NCBI GenBank assembly: GCA_022747635.1
Contig: JAKTNV010000611.1
Span: 34,343 to 98,342, forward strand
Direction: 5' to 3'
Source: Hetaerina americana
Taxonomy: Eukaryota; Arthropoda; Insecta; Odonata; Calopterygidae
Length of the DNA: 64,000 nucleotides
Below the pieces are notes generated by a model. The model was not told where the DNA came from, ran no database searches, and worked only from the letters and a program-made list of their open reading frames with translations. Position numbers and translations under genes: made by a program. Of the stretch, positions 38,401 through 52,794 are shown one piece after another. How positions within the stretch are numbered: position 1 is the stretch's first letter; each line of letters starts with the position of its first letter.

Positions 38401-41400
38401 TCTATAATGGAAGATTGTTGTTTTTCGCAATATTTTTTGAAATTTGGGCTCTTTTACTAACATTATCTCTTGCGATGAGGCATCTTTTATGCTCATTTCT
38501 TGTCTTGAATGACTTATTCTGGGTTTTATTTTGTTTATTTGATGAAAATGAACAACAATAAACACCATGGAAACATTTTTGTTTGATTCGTGTCGAGTGA
38601 GATTTTCACCCAGAACCCAAAGGGGGGGGTATTGGCACTTTTCATGGAAAAATGAGAAAAATTAAAATTTCTAAAAATGAAATAAATGCCTTCTATACAC
38701 CTCAAACATTCACTCTATAATGGAAGATTGTTGTTTTTCGCAATATTTTTTGAAATTTGGGCTCTTTTACTAACATTAACACTTGCGATGAGGCATCTTT
38801 TATGCTCATTTCTTGTCTTGAATGACTTATTCTGGGTTTTATTTTGTTTATTTGATGAAAATGAACAACAATAAACACCATGGAAACATTTTTGTTTGAT
38901 ACGTGTCGAGTGAGATTTTCACCCAGAACCCAAAGGGGGGGGTATTGGCACTTTTCATGGAAAAATGAGAAAAATTAAAATTTCTAAAAATGAAATAAAT
39001 GCCTTCTATACACCTCAAACATTCACTCTATAATGGAAGATTGTTGTTTTTCGCAATATTTTTTGAAATTTGGGCTCTTTTACTAACATTAACACTTGCG
39101 ATGAGGCATCTTTTATGCTCATTTCTTGTCTTGAATGACTTATTCTGGGTTTTATTTTGTTTATTTGATGAAAATGAACAACAATAAACACCATGGAAAC
39201 ATTTTTGTTTGATACGTGTCGAGTGAGATTTTCACCCAGAACCCAAGGGGGGGGGTATTGGCACTTTTCATGGAAAAATGAGAAAAATTAAAATTTCTAA
39301 AAATGAAATAAATGCCTTCTATACACCTCAAACATTCACTCTATAATGGAAGATTGTTGTTTTTCGCAATATTTTTTGAAATTTGGGCTCTTTTACTAAC
39401 ATTAACACTTGCGATGACGCATCTTTTATGCTCTTTTCTTGCCTTGAATGACTTATTCTGGGTTTAATTTTGTTTATTTGATGAAAATGTACAACAATAA
39501 ACACCATGGAAACATTTTTGTTTGATTCGTGTCGAGTGAGATTTTCACCCAGAACCCAAAGGGGGGGTATTGGCACTTTTCATGGAAAAATGAGAAAAAT
39601 TAAAATTTCTAAAAATGAAATAAATGCCTTCTATACACCTCAAACATTCACTCTATAATGGAAGATTGTTGTTTTTCGCAATATTTTTTGAAATTTGGGC
39701 TCTTTTACTAACATTAACACTTGCGATGACGCATCTTTTATGCTCTTTTCTTGCCTTAAATGACTTATTCTGGGTTTTATTTTGTTTATTTGATGAAAAT
39801 GAACAACAATAAACACCATGGAAACATTTTTGTTTGATTCGTGTCGAGGGAGATTTTCACCCAGAACCCAAAGGGGGGGGTATTGGCACTTTTCATGGAA
39901 AAATGAGAAAAATTAAAATTTCTAAAAATGAAATAAATGCCTTCTATACAACTCAAACATTCACTCTATAATGGAAGATTGTTGTTTTTCGCAATATTTT
40001 TTGAAATTTGGGCTCTTTTACTAACATTAACACTTGCGATGAGGCATCTTTTATGCTCATTTCTTGTCTTGAATGACTTATTCTGGGTTTTATTTTGTTT
40101 ATTTGATGAAAATGAAACACAATAAACACCATGGAAACATTTTTGTTTGATACGTGTCGAGTGAGATTTTCACCCAGAACCCAAAGGGGGGGGTATTGGC
40201 ACTTTTCATGGAAAAATGAGAAAAATTAAAATTTCTAAAAATGAAATAAATGCCTTCTATACACCTAAAACATTCACTCTATAATGGAAGATTGTTGTTT
40301 TTCGCAATATTTTTTGAAATTTGGGCTCTTTTACTAACGTTAACACTTGCGATGAGGCATCTTTTATGCTCATTTCTTGTCTTGAATGACTTATTCTGGG
40401 TTTTATTTTGTTTATTTGATGAAAATGAACAACAATAAACACCATGGAAACATTTTTGTTTGATTCGTGTCGAGTGAGAATTTCACCTAGAACCCAAAGG
40501 GGGGGGTATTGGCACTTTTCATGGAAAAATGAGAAAAATTAAAATTTCTAAAAATGAAATAAATGCCTTCTATACACCTCAAACATTCACTCTATAATGG
40601 AAGATTGTTGTTTTTCGCAATATTTTTTGAAATTTGGGCTCTATTACTAACATTAACACTTGCGATGAGGCATCTTTTATGCTCATTTCTTGTCTTGAAT
40701 GACTTATTCTGGGTTTTATTTTGTTTATTTGATGAAAATGAACAACAATAAACACCATGGAAACATTTTTGTTTGATTCGTGTCGAGTGAGATTTTCACC
40801 CAGAACCCAAAGGGGGGGGGGGGTATTGGCACTTTTCATGGAAAAATGAGAAAAATTAAAATTTCTAAAAATGAAATAAATGCCTTCTATACACCTCAAA
40901 CATTCACTCTATAATGGAAGATTGTTGTTTTTCGCAATATTTTTTGAAATTTGGGCTCTTTTACTAACATTATCACTTGCGATGAGGCATCTTTTATGCT
41001 CATTTCTTGTCTTGAATGACTTATTCTGGGTTTTATTTTGTTTATTTGATGAAAATGAACAACAATAAACACCATGGAAACATTTTTGTTTGATTCGTGT
41101 CGAGTGAGATTTTCACCCAGAACCCAAAGGGGGGGGTATTGGCACTTTTCATGGAAAAATGAGAAAAATTAAAATTTCTAAAAATGAAATAAATGCCTTC
41201 TATACACCTCAAACATTCACTCTATAATGGAAGATTGTTGTTTTTCGCAATATTTTTTGAAATTTGGGCTCTTTTACTAACATTAACACTTGCGATGAGG
41301 CATCTTTTATGCTCATTTCTTGTCTTGAATGACTTATTCTGGGTTTTATTTTGTTTATTTGATGAAAATGAACAACAATAAACACCATGGAAACATTTTT

Positions 41401-43264
41401 GTTTGATACGTGTCGAGTGAGATTTTCACCCAGAACCCAAAGGGTGGGGTATTGGCACTTTTCATGGAAAAATGAGAAAAATTAAAATTTCTAAAAATGA
41501 AATAAATGCCTTCTATACACCTCAAACATTCACTCTATAATGGAAGATTGTTGTTTTTCGCAATATTTTTTGAAATTTGGGCTCTTTTACTAACATTAAC
41601 ACTTGCGATGAGGCATCTTTTATGCTCATTTCTTGTCTTGAATGACTTATTCTGGGTTTTATTTTGTTTATTTGATGAAAATGAACAACAATAAACACCA
41701 TGGAAACATTTTTGTTTGATTCGTGTCGAGTGAGATTTTCACCCAGAACCCAAAGGGGGGGGGGTATTGGCACTTTTCATGGAAAAATGAGAAAAATTAA
41801 AATTTCTAAAAATGAAATAAATGCCTTCTATACACCTCAAACATTCACTCTATAATGGAAGATTGTTGTTTTTCGCAATATTTTTTGAAATTTGGGCTCT
41901 TTTACTAACATTAACACTTGCGATGAGGCATCTTTTATGCTCATTTCTTGTCTTGAATGACTTATTCTGGGTTTTATTTTGTTTATTTGATGAAAATGAA
42001 CAACAATAAACACCATGGAAACATTTTTGTTTGATACGTGTCGAGTGAGATTTTCACCCAGAACCCAAAGGGGGGGGTATTGGCACTTTTCATGGAAAAA
42101 TGAGAAAAATTAAAATTTCTAAAAATGAAATAAAAGCCTTCTATACACCTCAAACATTCACTCTATAATGGAAGATTGTTGTTTTTCGCAATATTTTTTG
42201 AAATTTGGGCTCTTTTACTAACATTAACACTTGCGATGAGGCATCTTTTATGCTCATTTCTTGTCTTGAATGACTTATTCTGGGTTTTATTTTGTTTATT
42301 TGATGAAAATGAACAACAATAAACACCATGGAAACATTTTTGTTTGATACGTGTCGAGTGAGATTTTCACCCAGAACCCAAAGGGTGGGGTATTGGCACT
42401 TTTCATGGAAAAATGAGAAAAATTAAAATTTCTAAAAATGAAATAAATGCCTTCTATACACCTCAAACATTCACTCTATAATGGAAGATTGTTGTTTTTC
42501 GCAATATTTTTTGAAATTTGGGCTCTTTTACTAACATTAACACTTGCGATGAGGCATCTTTTATGCTCATTTCTTGTCTTGAATGACTTATTCTGGGTTT
42601 TATTTTGTTTATTTGATGAAAATGAACAACAATAAACACCATGGAAACATTTTTGTTTGATTCGTGTCGAGTGAGATTTTCACCCAGAACCCAAAGGGGG
42701 GGGTATTGGCACTTTTCATGGAAAAATGAGAAAAATTAAAATTTCTAAAAATGAAATAAATGCCTTCTATACACCTCAAACATTCACTCTATAATGGAAG
42801 GTTGTTGTTTTTCGCAATATTTTTTGAAATTTGGGCTCTTTTACTAACATTAACACTTGCGATGAGGCATCTTTTATGCTCATTTCTTGTCTTGAATGAC
42901 TTATTCTGGGTTTTATTTTGTTTATTTGATGAAAATGAACAACAATAAACACCATGGAAACATTTTTGTTTGATTCGTGTCGAGTGAGATTTTCACCCAG
43001 AACCCAAAGGGGGGGGTATTGGCACTTTTCATGGAAAAATGAGAAAAATTAAAATTTCTAAAAATGAAATAAATGCCTTCTATACACCTCAAACATTCAC
43101 TCTATAATGGAAGATTGTTGTTTTTCGCAATATTTTTTGAAATTTGGGCTCTTTTACTAACATTAACACTTGCGATGACGCATCTTTTATGCTCTTTTCT
43201 TGCCTTGAATGACTTATTCTGGGTTTTATTTTGTTTATTTGATGAAAATGAACAACAATAAACA

Positions 43265-43473
43265 CCATGGAAACATTTTTGTTTGATTCGTGTCGAGTGA
43301 GATTTTCACCCAGAACCCAAAGGGGGGGGTATTGGCACTTTTTTTTTGAAATTTGGGCTCTTTTACTAACATTAACACTTGCGATGAGGCATCTTTTATG
43401 CTCATTTCTTGTCTTGAATGACTTATTCTGGGTTTTATTTTGTTTATTTGATGAAAATGAACAACAATAAACA
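43265..43473 (+). repeat. Truncated 209-bp monomer (copy 3, different context)
   Basis: Same T9 junction (43339-43347). The preceding monomer is the TCTTTTCTTGCC type instead of the CTATACAACTC type seen before copies 1 and 2, and the following block reads GATTCGTGTCGAG instead of GATCCGTGTCGGG. The deletion has therefore been moved into new surroundings by exchange between monomers. Confidence 0.93.
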
Positions 43474-45474
43474 CCATGGAAACATTTTTGTTTGATTCGT
43501 GTCGAGTGAGATTTTCACCCAGAACCCAAAGGGGGGGGTATTGGCACTTTTCATGGAAAAATGAGAAAAATTAAAATTTCTAAAAATGAAATAAATGCCT
43601 TCTATACACCTCAAACATTCACTCTATAATGGAAGATTGTTGTTTTTCGCAATATTTTTTGAAATTTGGGCTCTTTTACTAACATTAACACTTGCGATGA
43701 GGCATCTTTTATGCTCATTTCTTGTCTTGAATGACTTATTCTGGGTTTTATTTTGTTTATTTGATGAAAATGAACAACAATAAACACCATGGAAACATTT
43801 TTGTTTGATACGTGTCGAGTGAGATTTTCACCCAGAACCCAAAGGGGGGGGGGTATTGGCACTTTTCATGGAAAAATGAGAAAAATTAAAATTTCTAAAA
43901 ATGAAATAAATGCCTTCTATACACCTCAAACATTCACTCTATAATGGAAGATTGTTGTTTTTCGCAATATTTTTTGAAATTTGGGCTCTTTTACTAACAT
44001 TATCTCTTGCGATGAGGCATCTTTTATGCTCATTTCTTGTCTTGAATGACTTATTCTGGGTTTTATTTTGTTTATTTGATGAAAATGAACAACAATAAAC
44101 ACCATGGAAACATTTTTGTTTGATTCGTGTCGAGTGAGATTTTCACCCAGAACCCAAAGGGGGGGGTATTGGCACTTTTCATGGAAAAATGAGAAAAATT
44201 AAAATTTCTAAAAATGAAATAAATGCCTTCTATACACCTCAAACATTCACTCTATAATGGAAGATTGTTGTTTTTCGCAATATTTTTTGAAATTTGGGCT
44301 CTTTTACTAACATTAACACTTGCGATGAGGCATCTTTTATGCTCATTTCTTGTCTTGAATGACTTATTCTGGGTTTTATTTTGTTTATTTGATGAAAATG
44401 AACAACAATAAACACCATGGAAACATTTTTGTTTGATACGTGTCGAGTGAGATTTTCACCCAGAACCCAAAGGGGGGGGGTATTGGCACTTTTCATGGAA
44501 AAATGAGAAAAATTAAAATTTCTAAAAATGAAATAAAAGCCTTCTATACACCTCAAACATTCACTCTATAATGGAAGATTGTTGTTTTTCGCAATATTTT
44601 TTGAAATTTGGGCTCTTTTACTAACATTAACACTTGCGATGAGGCATCTTTTATGCTCATTTCTTGTCTTGAATGACTTATTCTGGGTTTTATTTTGTTT
44701 ATTTGATGAAAATGAACAACAATAAACACCATGGAAACATTTTTGTTTGATTCGTGTCGAGTGAGATTTTCACCCAGAACCCAAAGGGGGGGGTATTGGC
44801 ACTTTTCATGGAAAAATGAGAAAAATTAAAATTTCTAAAAATGAAATAAATGCCTTCTATACACCTCAAACATTCACTCTATAATGGAAGATTGTTGTTT
44901 TTCGCAATATTTTTTGAAATTTGGGCTCTTTTACTAACATTAACACTTGCGATGAGGCATCTTTTATGCTCATTTCTTGTCTTGAATGACTTATTCTGGG
45001 TTTTATTTTGTTTATTTGATGAAAATGAACAACAATAAACACCATGGAAACATTTTTGTTTGATACGTGTCGAGTGAGATTTTCACCCAGAACCCAAGGG
45101 GGGGGGTATTGGCACTTTTCATGGAAAAATGAGAAAAATTAAAATTTCTAAAAATGAAATAAATGCCTTCTATACACCTCAAACATTCACTCTATAATGG
45201 AAGATTGTTGTTTTTCGCAATATTTTTTGAAATTTGGGCTCTTTTACTAACATTAACACTTGCGATGACGCATCTTTTATGCTCTTTTCTTGCCTTGAAT
45301 GACTTATTCTGGGTTTTATTTTGTTTATTTGATGAAAATGTACAACAATAAACACCATGGAAACATTTTTGTTTGATTCGTGTCGAGTGAGATTTTCACC
45401 CAGAACCCAAAGGGGGGGGTATTGGCACTTTTCATGGAAAAATGAGAAAAATTAAAATTTCTAAAAATGAGTAA

Positions 45475-45787
45475 ATGCCTTCTATACACCTCAAACATTC
45501 ACTCTATAATGGAAGATTGTTGTTTTTCGCAATATTTTTTGAAATTTGGGCTCTTTTACTAACATTAACACTTGCGATGACGCATCTTTTATGCTCTTTT
45601 CTTGCCTTAAATGACTTATTCTGGGTTTTATTTTGTTTATTTGATGAAAATGAAACACAATAAACACCATGGAAACATTTTTGTTTGATACGTGTCGAGT
45701 GAGATTTTCACCCAGAACCCAAAGGGGGGGGGGTATTGGCACTTTTCATGGAAAAATGAGAAAAATTAAAATTTCTAAAAATGAAAT
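45475..45787 (+). repeat. Chimeric monomer from unequal exchange
   Basis: The left part carries TCTTTTCTTGCCTTAAATGAC, the signature of the monomer at 39624, while the end carries GAAACACAATAAAC, the signature of the next monomer at 39937. In the earlier block these marks are in neighbouring monomers, and here they sit in one, so one monomer length has been lost between about 45612 and 45652. The spacing agrees: the blocks are 5,851 apart before this point and 5,540 after it. Confidence 0.75.
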
Positions 45788-48700
45788 AAATGCCTTCTAT
45801 ACACCTAAAACATTCACTCTATAATGGAAGATTGTTGTTTTTCGCAATATTTTTTGAAATTTGGGCTCTTTTACTAACGTTAACACTTGCGATGAGGCAT
45901 CTTTTATGCTCATTTCTTGTCTTGAATGACTTATTCTGGGTTTTATTTTGTTTATTTGATGAAAATGAACAACAATAAACACCATGGAAACATTTTTGTT
46001 TGATTCGTGTCGAGTGAGAATTTCACCTAGAACCCAAAGGGGGGGGTATTGGCACTTTTCATGGAAAAATGAGAAAAATTAAAATTTCTAAAAATGAAAT
46101 AAATGCCTTCTATACACCTCAAACATTCACTCTATAATGGAAGATTGTTGTTTTTCGCAATATTTTTTGAAATTTGGGCTCTTTTACTAACATTAACACT
46201 TGCGATGAGGCATCTTTTATGCTCATTTCTTGTCTTGAATGACTTATTCTGGGTTTTATTTTGTTTATTTGATGAAAATGAACAACAATAAACACCATGG
46301 AAACATTTTTGTTTGATTCGTGTCGAGTGAGATTTTCACCCAGAACCCAAAGGGGGGGGGGGGTATTGGCACTTTTCATGGAAAAATGAGAAAAATTAAA
46401 ATTTCTAAAAATGAAATAAATGCCTTCTATACACCTCAAACATTCACTCTATAATGGAAGATTGTTGTTTTTCGCAATATTTTTTGAAATTTGGGCTCTT
46501 TTACTAACATTATCACTTGCGATGAGGCATCTTTTATGCTCATTTCTTGTCTTGAATGACTTATTCTGGGTTTTATTTTGTTTATTTGATGAAAATGAAC
46601 AACAATAAACACCATGGAAACATTTTTGTTTGATTCGTGTCGAGTGAGATTTTCACCCAGAACCCAAAGGGGGGGGTATTGGCACTTTTCATGGAAAAAT
46701 GAGAAAAATTAAAATTTCTAAAAATGAAATAAATGCCTTCTATACACCTCAAACATTCACTCTATAATGGAAGATTGTTGTTTTTCGCAATATTTTTTGA
46801 AATTTGGGCTCTTTTACTAACATTAACACTTGCGATGAGGCATCTTTTATGCTCATTTCTTGTCTTGAATGACTTATTCTGGGTTTTATTTTGTTTATTT
46901 GATGAAAATGAACAACAATAAACACCATGGAAACATTTTTGTTTGATACGTGTCGAGTGAGATTTTCACCCAGAACCCAAAGGGTGGGGTATTGGCACTT
47001 TTCATGGAAAAATGAGAAAAATTAAAATTTCTAAAAATGAAATAAATGCCTTCTATACACCTCAAACATTCACTCTATAATGGAAGATTGTTGTTTTTCG
47101 CAATATTTTTTGAAATTTGGGCTCTTTTACTAACATTAACACTTGCGATGAGGCATCTTTTATGCTCATTTCTTGTCTTGAATGACTTATTCTGGGTTTT
47201 ATTTTGTTTATTTGATGAAAATGAACAACAATAAACACCATGGAAACATTTTTGTTTGATTCGTGTCGAGTGAGATTTTCACCCAGAACCCAAAGGGGGG
47301 GGGGGGGTATTGGCACTTTTCATGGAAAAATGAGAAAAATTAAAATTTCTAAAAATGAAATAAATGCCTTCTATACACCTCAAACATTCACTCTATAATG
47401 GAAGATTGTTGTTTTTCGCAATATTTTTTGAAATTTGGGCTCTTTTACTAACATTAACACTTGCGATGAGGCATCTTTTATGCTCATTTCTTGTCTTGAA
47501 TGACTTATTCTGGGTTTTATTTTGTTTATTTGATGAAAATGAACAACAATAAACACCATGGAAACATTTTTGTTTGATACGTGTCGAGTGAGATTTTCAC
47601 CCAGAACCCAAAGGGGGGGGTATTGGCACTTTTCATGGAAAAATGAGAAAAATTAAAATTTCTAAAAATGAAATAAAAGCCTTCTATACACCTCAAACAT
47701 TCACTCTATAATGGAAGATTGTTGTTTTTCGCAATATTTTTTGAAATTTGGGCTCTTTTACTAACATTAACACTTGCGATGAGGCATCTTTTATGCTCAT
47801 TTCTTGTCTTGAATGACTTATTCTGGGTTTTATTTTGTTTATTTGATGAAAATGAACAACAATAAACACCATGGAAACATTTTTGTTTGAATCGTGTCGA
47901 GTGAGATTTTCACCTGGAACCCAAAGGGGGGGGTATTGGCACTTTTCATGGAAAAATGAGAAAAATTAAAATTTCTAAAAATGAAATAAATGCCTTCTAT
48001 ACACCTCAAACATTCACTCTATAATGGAAGATTGTTGTTTTTCGCAATATTTTTTGAAATTTGGGCTCTTTTACTAACATTAACACTTGCGATGAGGCAT
48101 CTTTTATGCTCATTTCTTGTCTTGAATGACTTATTCTGGGTTTTATTTTGTTTATTTGATGAAAATGAACAACAATAAACACCATGGAAACATTTTTGTT
48201 TGATTCGTGCCGAGTGAGATTTTCACCCAGAACCCAAAGGGGGGGGTATTGGCACTTTTCATGGAAAAATGAGAAAAATTAAAATTTCTAAAAATGAAAT
48301 AAATGCCTTCTATACACCTCAAACATTCACTCTATAATGGAAGATTGTTGTTTTTCGCAATATTTTTTGAAATTTGGGCTCTTTTACTAACATTAACACT
48401 TGCGATGAGGCATCTTTTATGCTCATTTCTTGTCTTGAATGACTTATTCTGGGTTTTATTTTGTTTATTTGATGAAAATGAACAACAATAAACACCATGG
48501 AAACATTTTTGTTTGATTCGTGTCGAGTGAGATTTTCACCCAGAACCCAAAGGGGGGGGTATTGGCACTTTTCATGGAAAAATGAGAAAAATTAAAATTT
48601 CTAAAAATGAAATAAATGCCTTCTATACACCTCAAACATTCACTCTATAATGGAAGATTGTTGTTTTTCGCAATATTTTTTGAAATTTGGGCTCTTTTAC

Positions 48701-48807
48701 TAACATTAACACTTGCGATGACGCATCTTTTATGCTCTTTTCTTGCCTTGAATGACTTATTCTGGGTTTTATTTTGTTTATTTGATGAAAATGAACAACA
48801 ATAAACA

Positions 48808-49016
48808 CCATGGAAACATTTTTGTTTGATTCGTGTCGAGTGAGATTTTCACCCAGAACCCAAAGGGGGGGGTATTGGCACTTTTTTTTTGAAATTTGGG
48901 CTCTTTTACTAACATTAACACTTGCGATGAGGCATCTTTTATGCTCATTTCTTGTCTTGAATGACTTATTCTGGGTTTTATTTTGTTTATTTGATGAAAA
49001 TGAACAACAATAAACA
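48808..49016 (+). repeat. Truncated 209-bp monomer (copy 4)
   Basis: T9 junction at 48882-48890. The left context matches copy 3 (TCTTTTCTTGCC monomer), while the right context matches copies 1 and 2 (GATCCGTGTCGGG, then a CACCTAAAAC monomer). Confidence 0.93.
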
Positions 49017-51523
49017 CCATGGAAACATTTTTGTTTGATCCGTGTCGGGTGAGATTTTCACCCAGAACCCAAAGGGGGGGGGGTATTGGCACTTTTCATG
49101 GAAAAATGAGAAAAATTAAAATTTCTAAAAATGAAATAAATGCCTTCTATACACCTAAAACATTCACTCTATAATGGAAGATTGTTGTTTTTCGCAATAT
49201 TTTTTGAAATTTGGGCTCTTTTACTAACATTAACACTTGCGATGAGGCATCTTTTATGCTCATTTCTTGTCTTGAATGACTTATTCTGGGTTTTATTTTG
49301 TTTATTTGATGAAAATGAACAACAATAAACACCATGGAAACATTTTTGTTTGATTCGTGTCGAGTGAGATTTTCACCCAGAACCCAAAGGGGGGGGGGGG
49401 TATTGGCACTTTTCATGGAAAAATGAGAAAAATTAAAATTTCTAAAAATGAAATAAATGCCTTCTATACACCTCAAACATTCACTCTATAATGGAAGATT
49501 GTTGTTTTTCGCAATATTTTTTGAAATTTGGGCTCTTTTACTAACATTATCACTTGCGATGAGGCATCTTTTATGCTCATTTCTTGTCTTGAATGACTTA
49601 TTCTGGGTTTTATTTTGTTTATTTGATGAAAATGAACAACAATAAACACCATGGAAACATTTTTGTTTGATTCGTGTCGAGTGAGATTTTCACCCAGAAC
49701 CCAAAGGGGGGGGTATTGGCACTTTTCATGGAAAAATGAGAAAAATTAAAATTTCTAAAAATGAAATAAATGCCTTCTATACACCTCAAACATTCACTCT
49801 ATAATGGAAGATTGTTGTTTTTCGCAATATTTTTTGAAATTTGGGCTCTTTTACTAACATTAACACTTGCGATGAGGCATCTTTTATGCTCATTTCTTGT
49901 CTTGAATGACTTATTCTGGGTTTTATTTTGTTTATTTGATGAAAATGAACAACAATAAACACCATGGAAACATTTTTGTTTGATACGTGTCGAGTGAGAT
50001 TTTCACCCAGAACCCAAAGGGTGGGGTATTGGCACTTTTCATGGAAAAATGAGAAAAATTAAAATTTCTAAAAATGAAATAAATGCCTTCTATACACCTC
50101 AAACATTCACTCTATAATGGAAGATTGTTGTTTTTCGCAATATTTTTTGAAATTTGGGCTCTTTTACTAACATTAACACTTGCGATGAGGCATCTTTTAT
50201 GCTCATTTCTTGTCTTGAATGACTTATTCTGGGTTTTATTTTGTTTATTTGATGAAAATGAACAACAATAAACACCATGGAAACATTTTTGTTTGATTCG
50301 TGTCGAGTGAGATTTTCACCCAGAACCCAAAGGGGGGGGTATTGGCACTTTTCATGGAAAAATGAGAAAAATTAAAATTTCTAAAAATGAAATAAAAGCC
50401 TTCTATACACCTCAAACATTCACTCTATAATGGAAGATTGTTGTTTTTCGCAATATTTTTTGAAATTTGGGCTCTTTTACTAACATTAACACTTGCGATG
50501 AGGCATCTTTTATGCTCATTTCTTGTCTTGAATGACTTATTCTGGGTTTTATTTTGTTTATTTGATGAAAATGAACAACAATAAACACCATGGAAACATT
50601 TTTGTTTGAATCGTGTCGAGTGAGATTTTCACCTGGAACCCAAAGGGGGGGGTATTGGCACTTTTCATGGAAAAATGAGAAAAATTAAAATTTCTAAAAA
50701 TGAAATAAATGCCTTCTATACACCTCAAACATTCACTCTATAATGAGATTGTTGTTTTTCGCAATATTTTTTGAAATTTGGGCTCTTTTACTAACATTAA
50801 CACTTGCGATGAGGCATCTTTTATGCTCATTTCTTGTCTTGAATGACTTATTCTGGGTTTTATTTTGTTTATTTGATGAAAATGAACAACAATAAACACC
50901 ATGGAAACATTTTTGTTTGATTCGTGTCGAGTGAGATTTTCACCCAGAACCCAAAGGGGGGGGTATTGGCACTTTTCATGGAAAAATGAGAAAAATTAAA
51001 ATTTCTAAAAATGAAATAAATGCCTTCTATACACCTCAAACATTCACTCTATAATGGAAGATTGTTGTTTTTCGCAATATTTTTGAAATTTGGGCTCTTT
51101 TACTAACATTAACACTTGCGATGAGGCATCTTTTATGCTCATTTCTTGTCTTGAATGACTTATTCTGGGTTTTATTTTGTTTATTTGATGAAAATGAACA
51201 ACAATAAACACCATGGAAACATTTTTGTTTGATTCGTGTCGAGTGAGATTTTCACCCAGAACCCAAAGGGGGGGGTATTGGCACTTTTCATGGAAAAATG
51301 AGAAAAATTAAAATTTCTAAAAATGAAATAAATGCCTTCTATACACCTCAAACATTCACTCTATAATGGAAGATTGTTGTTTTTCGCAATATTTTTTGAA
51401 ATTTGGGCTCTTTTACTAACATTAACACTTGCGATGACGCATCTTTTATGCTCTTTTCTTGCCTTGAATGACTTATTCTGGGTTTTATTTTGTTTATTTG
51501 ATGAAAATGAACAACAATAAACA

Positions 51524-51732
51524 CCATGGAAACATTTTTGTTTGATTCGTGTCGAGTGAGATTTTCACCCAGAACCCAAAGGGGGGGGTATTGGCACTTT
51601 TTTTTTGAAATTTGGGCTCTTTTACTAACATTAACACTTGCGATGAGGCATCTTTTATGCTCATTTCTTGTCTTGAATGACTTATTCTGGGTTTTATTTT
51701 GTTTATTTGATGAAAATGAACAACAATAAACA
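51524..51732 (+). repeat. Truncated 209-bp monomer (copy 5)
   Basis: T9 junction at 51598-51606, 2,716 bases after copy 4 with matching context on both sides, so it comes from a further local duplication of about eight monomers. Confidence 0.93.
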
Positions 51733-52794
51733 CCATGGAAACATTTTTGTTTGATCCGTGTCGGGTGAGATTTTCACCCAGAACCCAAAGGGGGGGGGGT
51801 ATTGGCACTTTTCATGGAAAAATGAGAAAAATTAAAATTTCTAAAAATGAAATAAATGCCTTCTATACACCTAAAACATTCACTCTATAATGGAAGATTG
51901 TTGTTTTTCGCAATATTTTTTGAAATTTGGGCTCTTTTACTAACGTTAACACTTGCGATGAGGCATCTTTTATGCTCATTTCTTGTCTTGAATGACTTAT
52001 TCAGGGTTTTATTTTGTTTATTTGATGAAAATGAACAACAATAAACACCATGGAAACATTTTTGTTTGATTCGTGTCGAGTGAGAATTTCACCTAGAACC
52101 CAAAGGGGGGGGTATTGGCACTTTTCATGGAAAAATGAGAAAAATTAAAATTTCTAAAAATGAAATAAATGCCTTCTATACACCTCAAACATTCACTCTA
52201 TAATGGAAGATTGTTGTTTTTCGCAATATTTTTTGAAATTTGGGCTCTTTTACTAACATTAACACTTGCGATGACGCATCTTTTATGCTCATTTCTTGTC
52301 TTGAATGACTTATTCTGGGTTTTATTTTGTTTATTTGATGAAAATGAACAACAATAAACACCATGGAAACATTTTTGTTTGATTCGTGTCGAGTGAGATT
52401 TTCACCCAGAACCCAAAGGGGGGGGTATTGGCACTTTTCATGGAAAAATGAGAAAAATTAAAATTTTTAAAAATGAAATAAATGCCTTCTATACACCTCA
52501 AACATTCACTCTATAATGGAAGATTGTTGTTTTTCGCAATATTTTTTGAAATTTGGGCTCTTTTACTAACATTAACACTTGCGATGAGGCATCTTTTATG
52601 CTCATTTCTTGTCTTGAATGACTTATTCTGGGTTTTATTTTGTTTATTTGATGAAAATGAACAACAATAAACACCATGGAAACATTTTTGTTTGATTCGT
52701 GTCGAGTGAGATTTTCACCCAGAACCCAAAGGGGGGGGTATTGGCACTTTTCATGGAAAAATGAGAAAAATTAAAATTTCTAAAAATGAAATAA

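Larger units (their letters stand above)
37747..51330 (+). repeat. ~5.54-kb higher-order periodicity (about 2.4 copies)
   Basis: Distinctive monomers recur 5,537-5,547 bases apart: CACCTAAAAC with ACGTTAAC at 40250/45790; ACATTATC-type monomers at 38373/43910/49457 and 40880/46420; a G12 run near 40811/46351; monomers with AAATAAAAGCC at 42134/47677; and the TCTTTTCTTGCC monomer plus 209-bp truncated monomer at 43073/48616. The match is imperfect, because single monomers have been lost or replaced inside copies. A further 2,716-bp shift relates 48616-49016 to 51332-51732. Confidence 0.8.
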
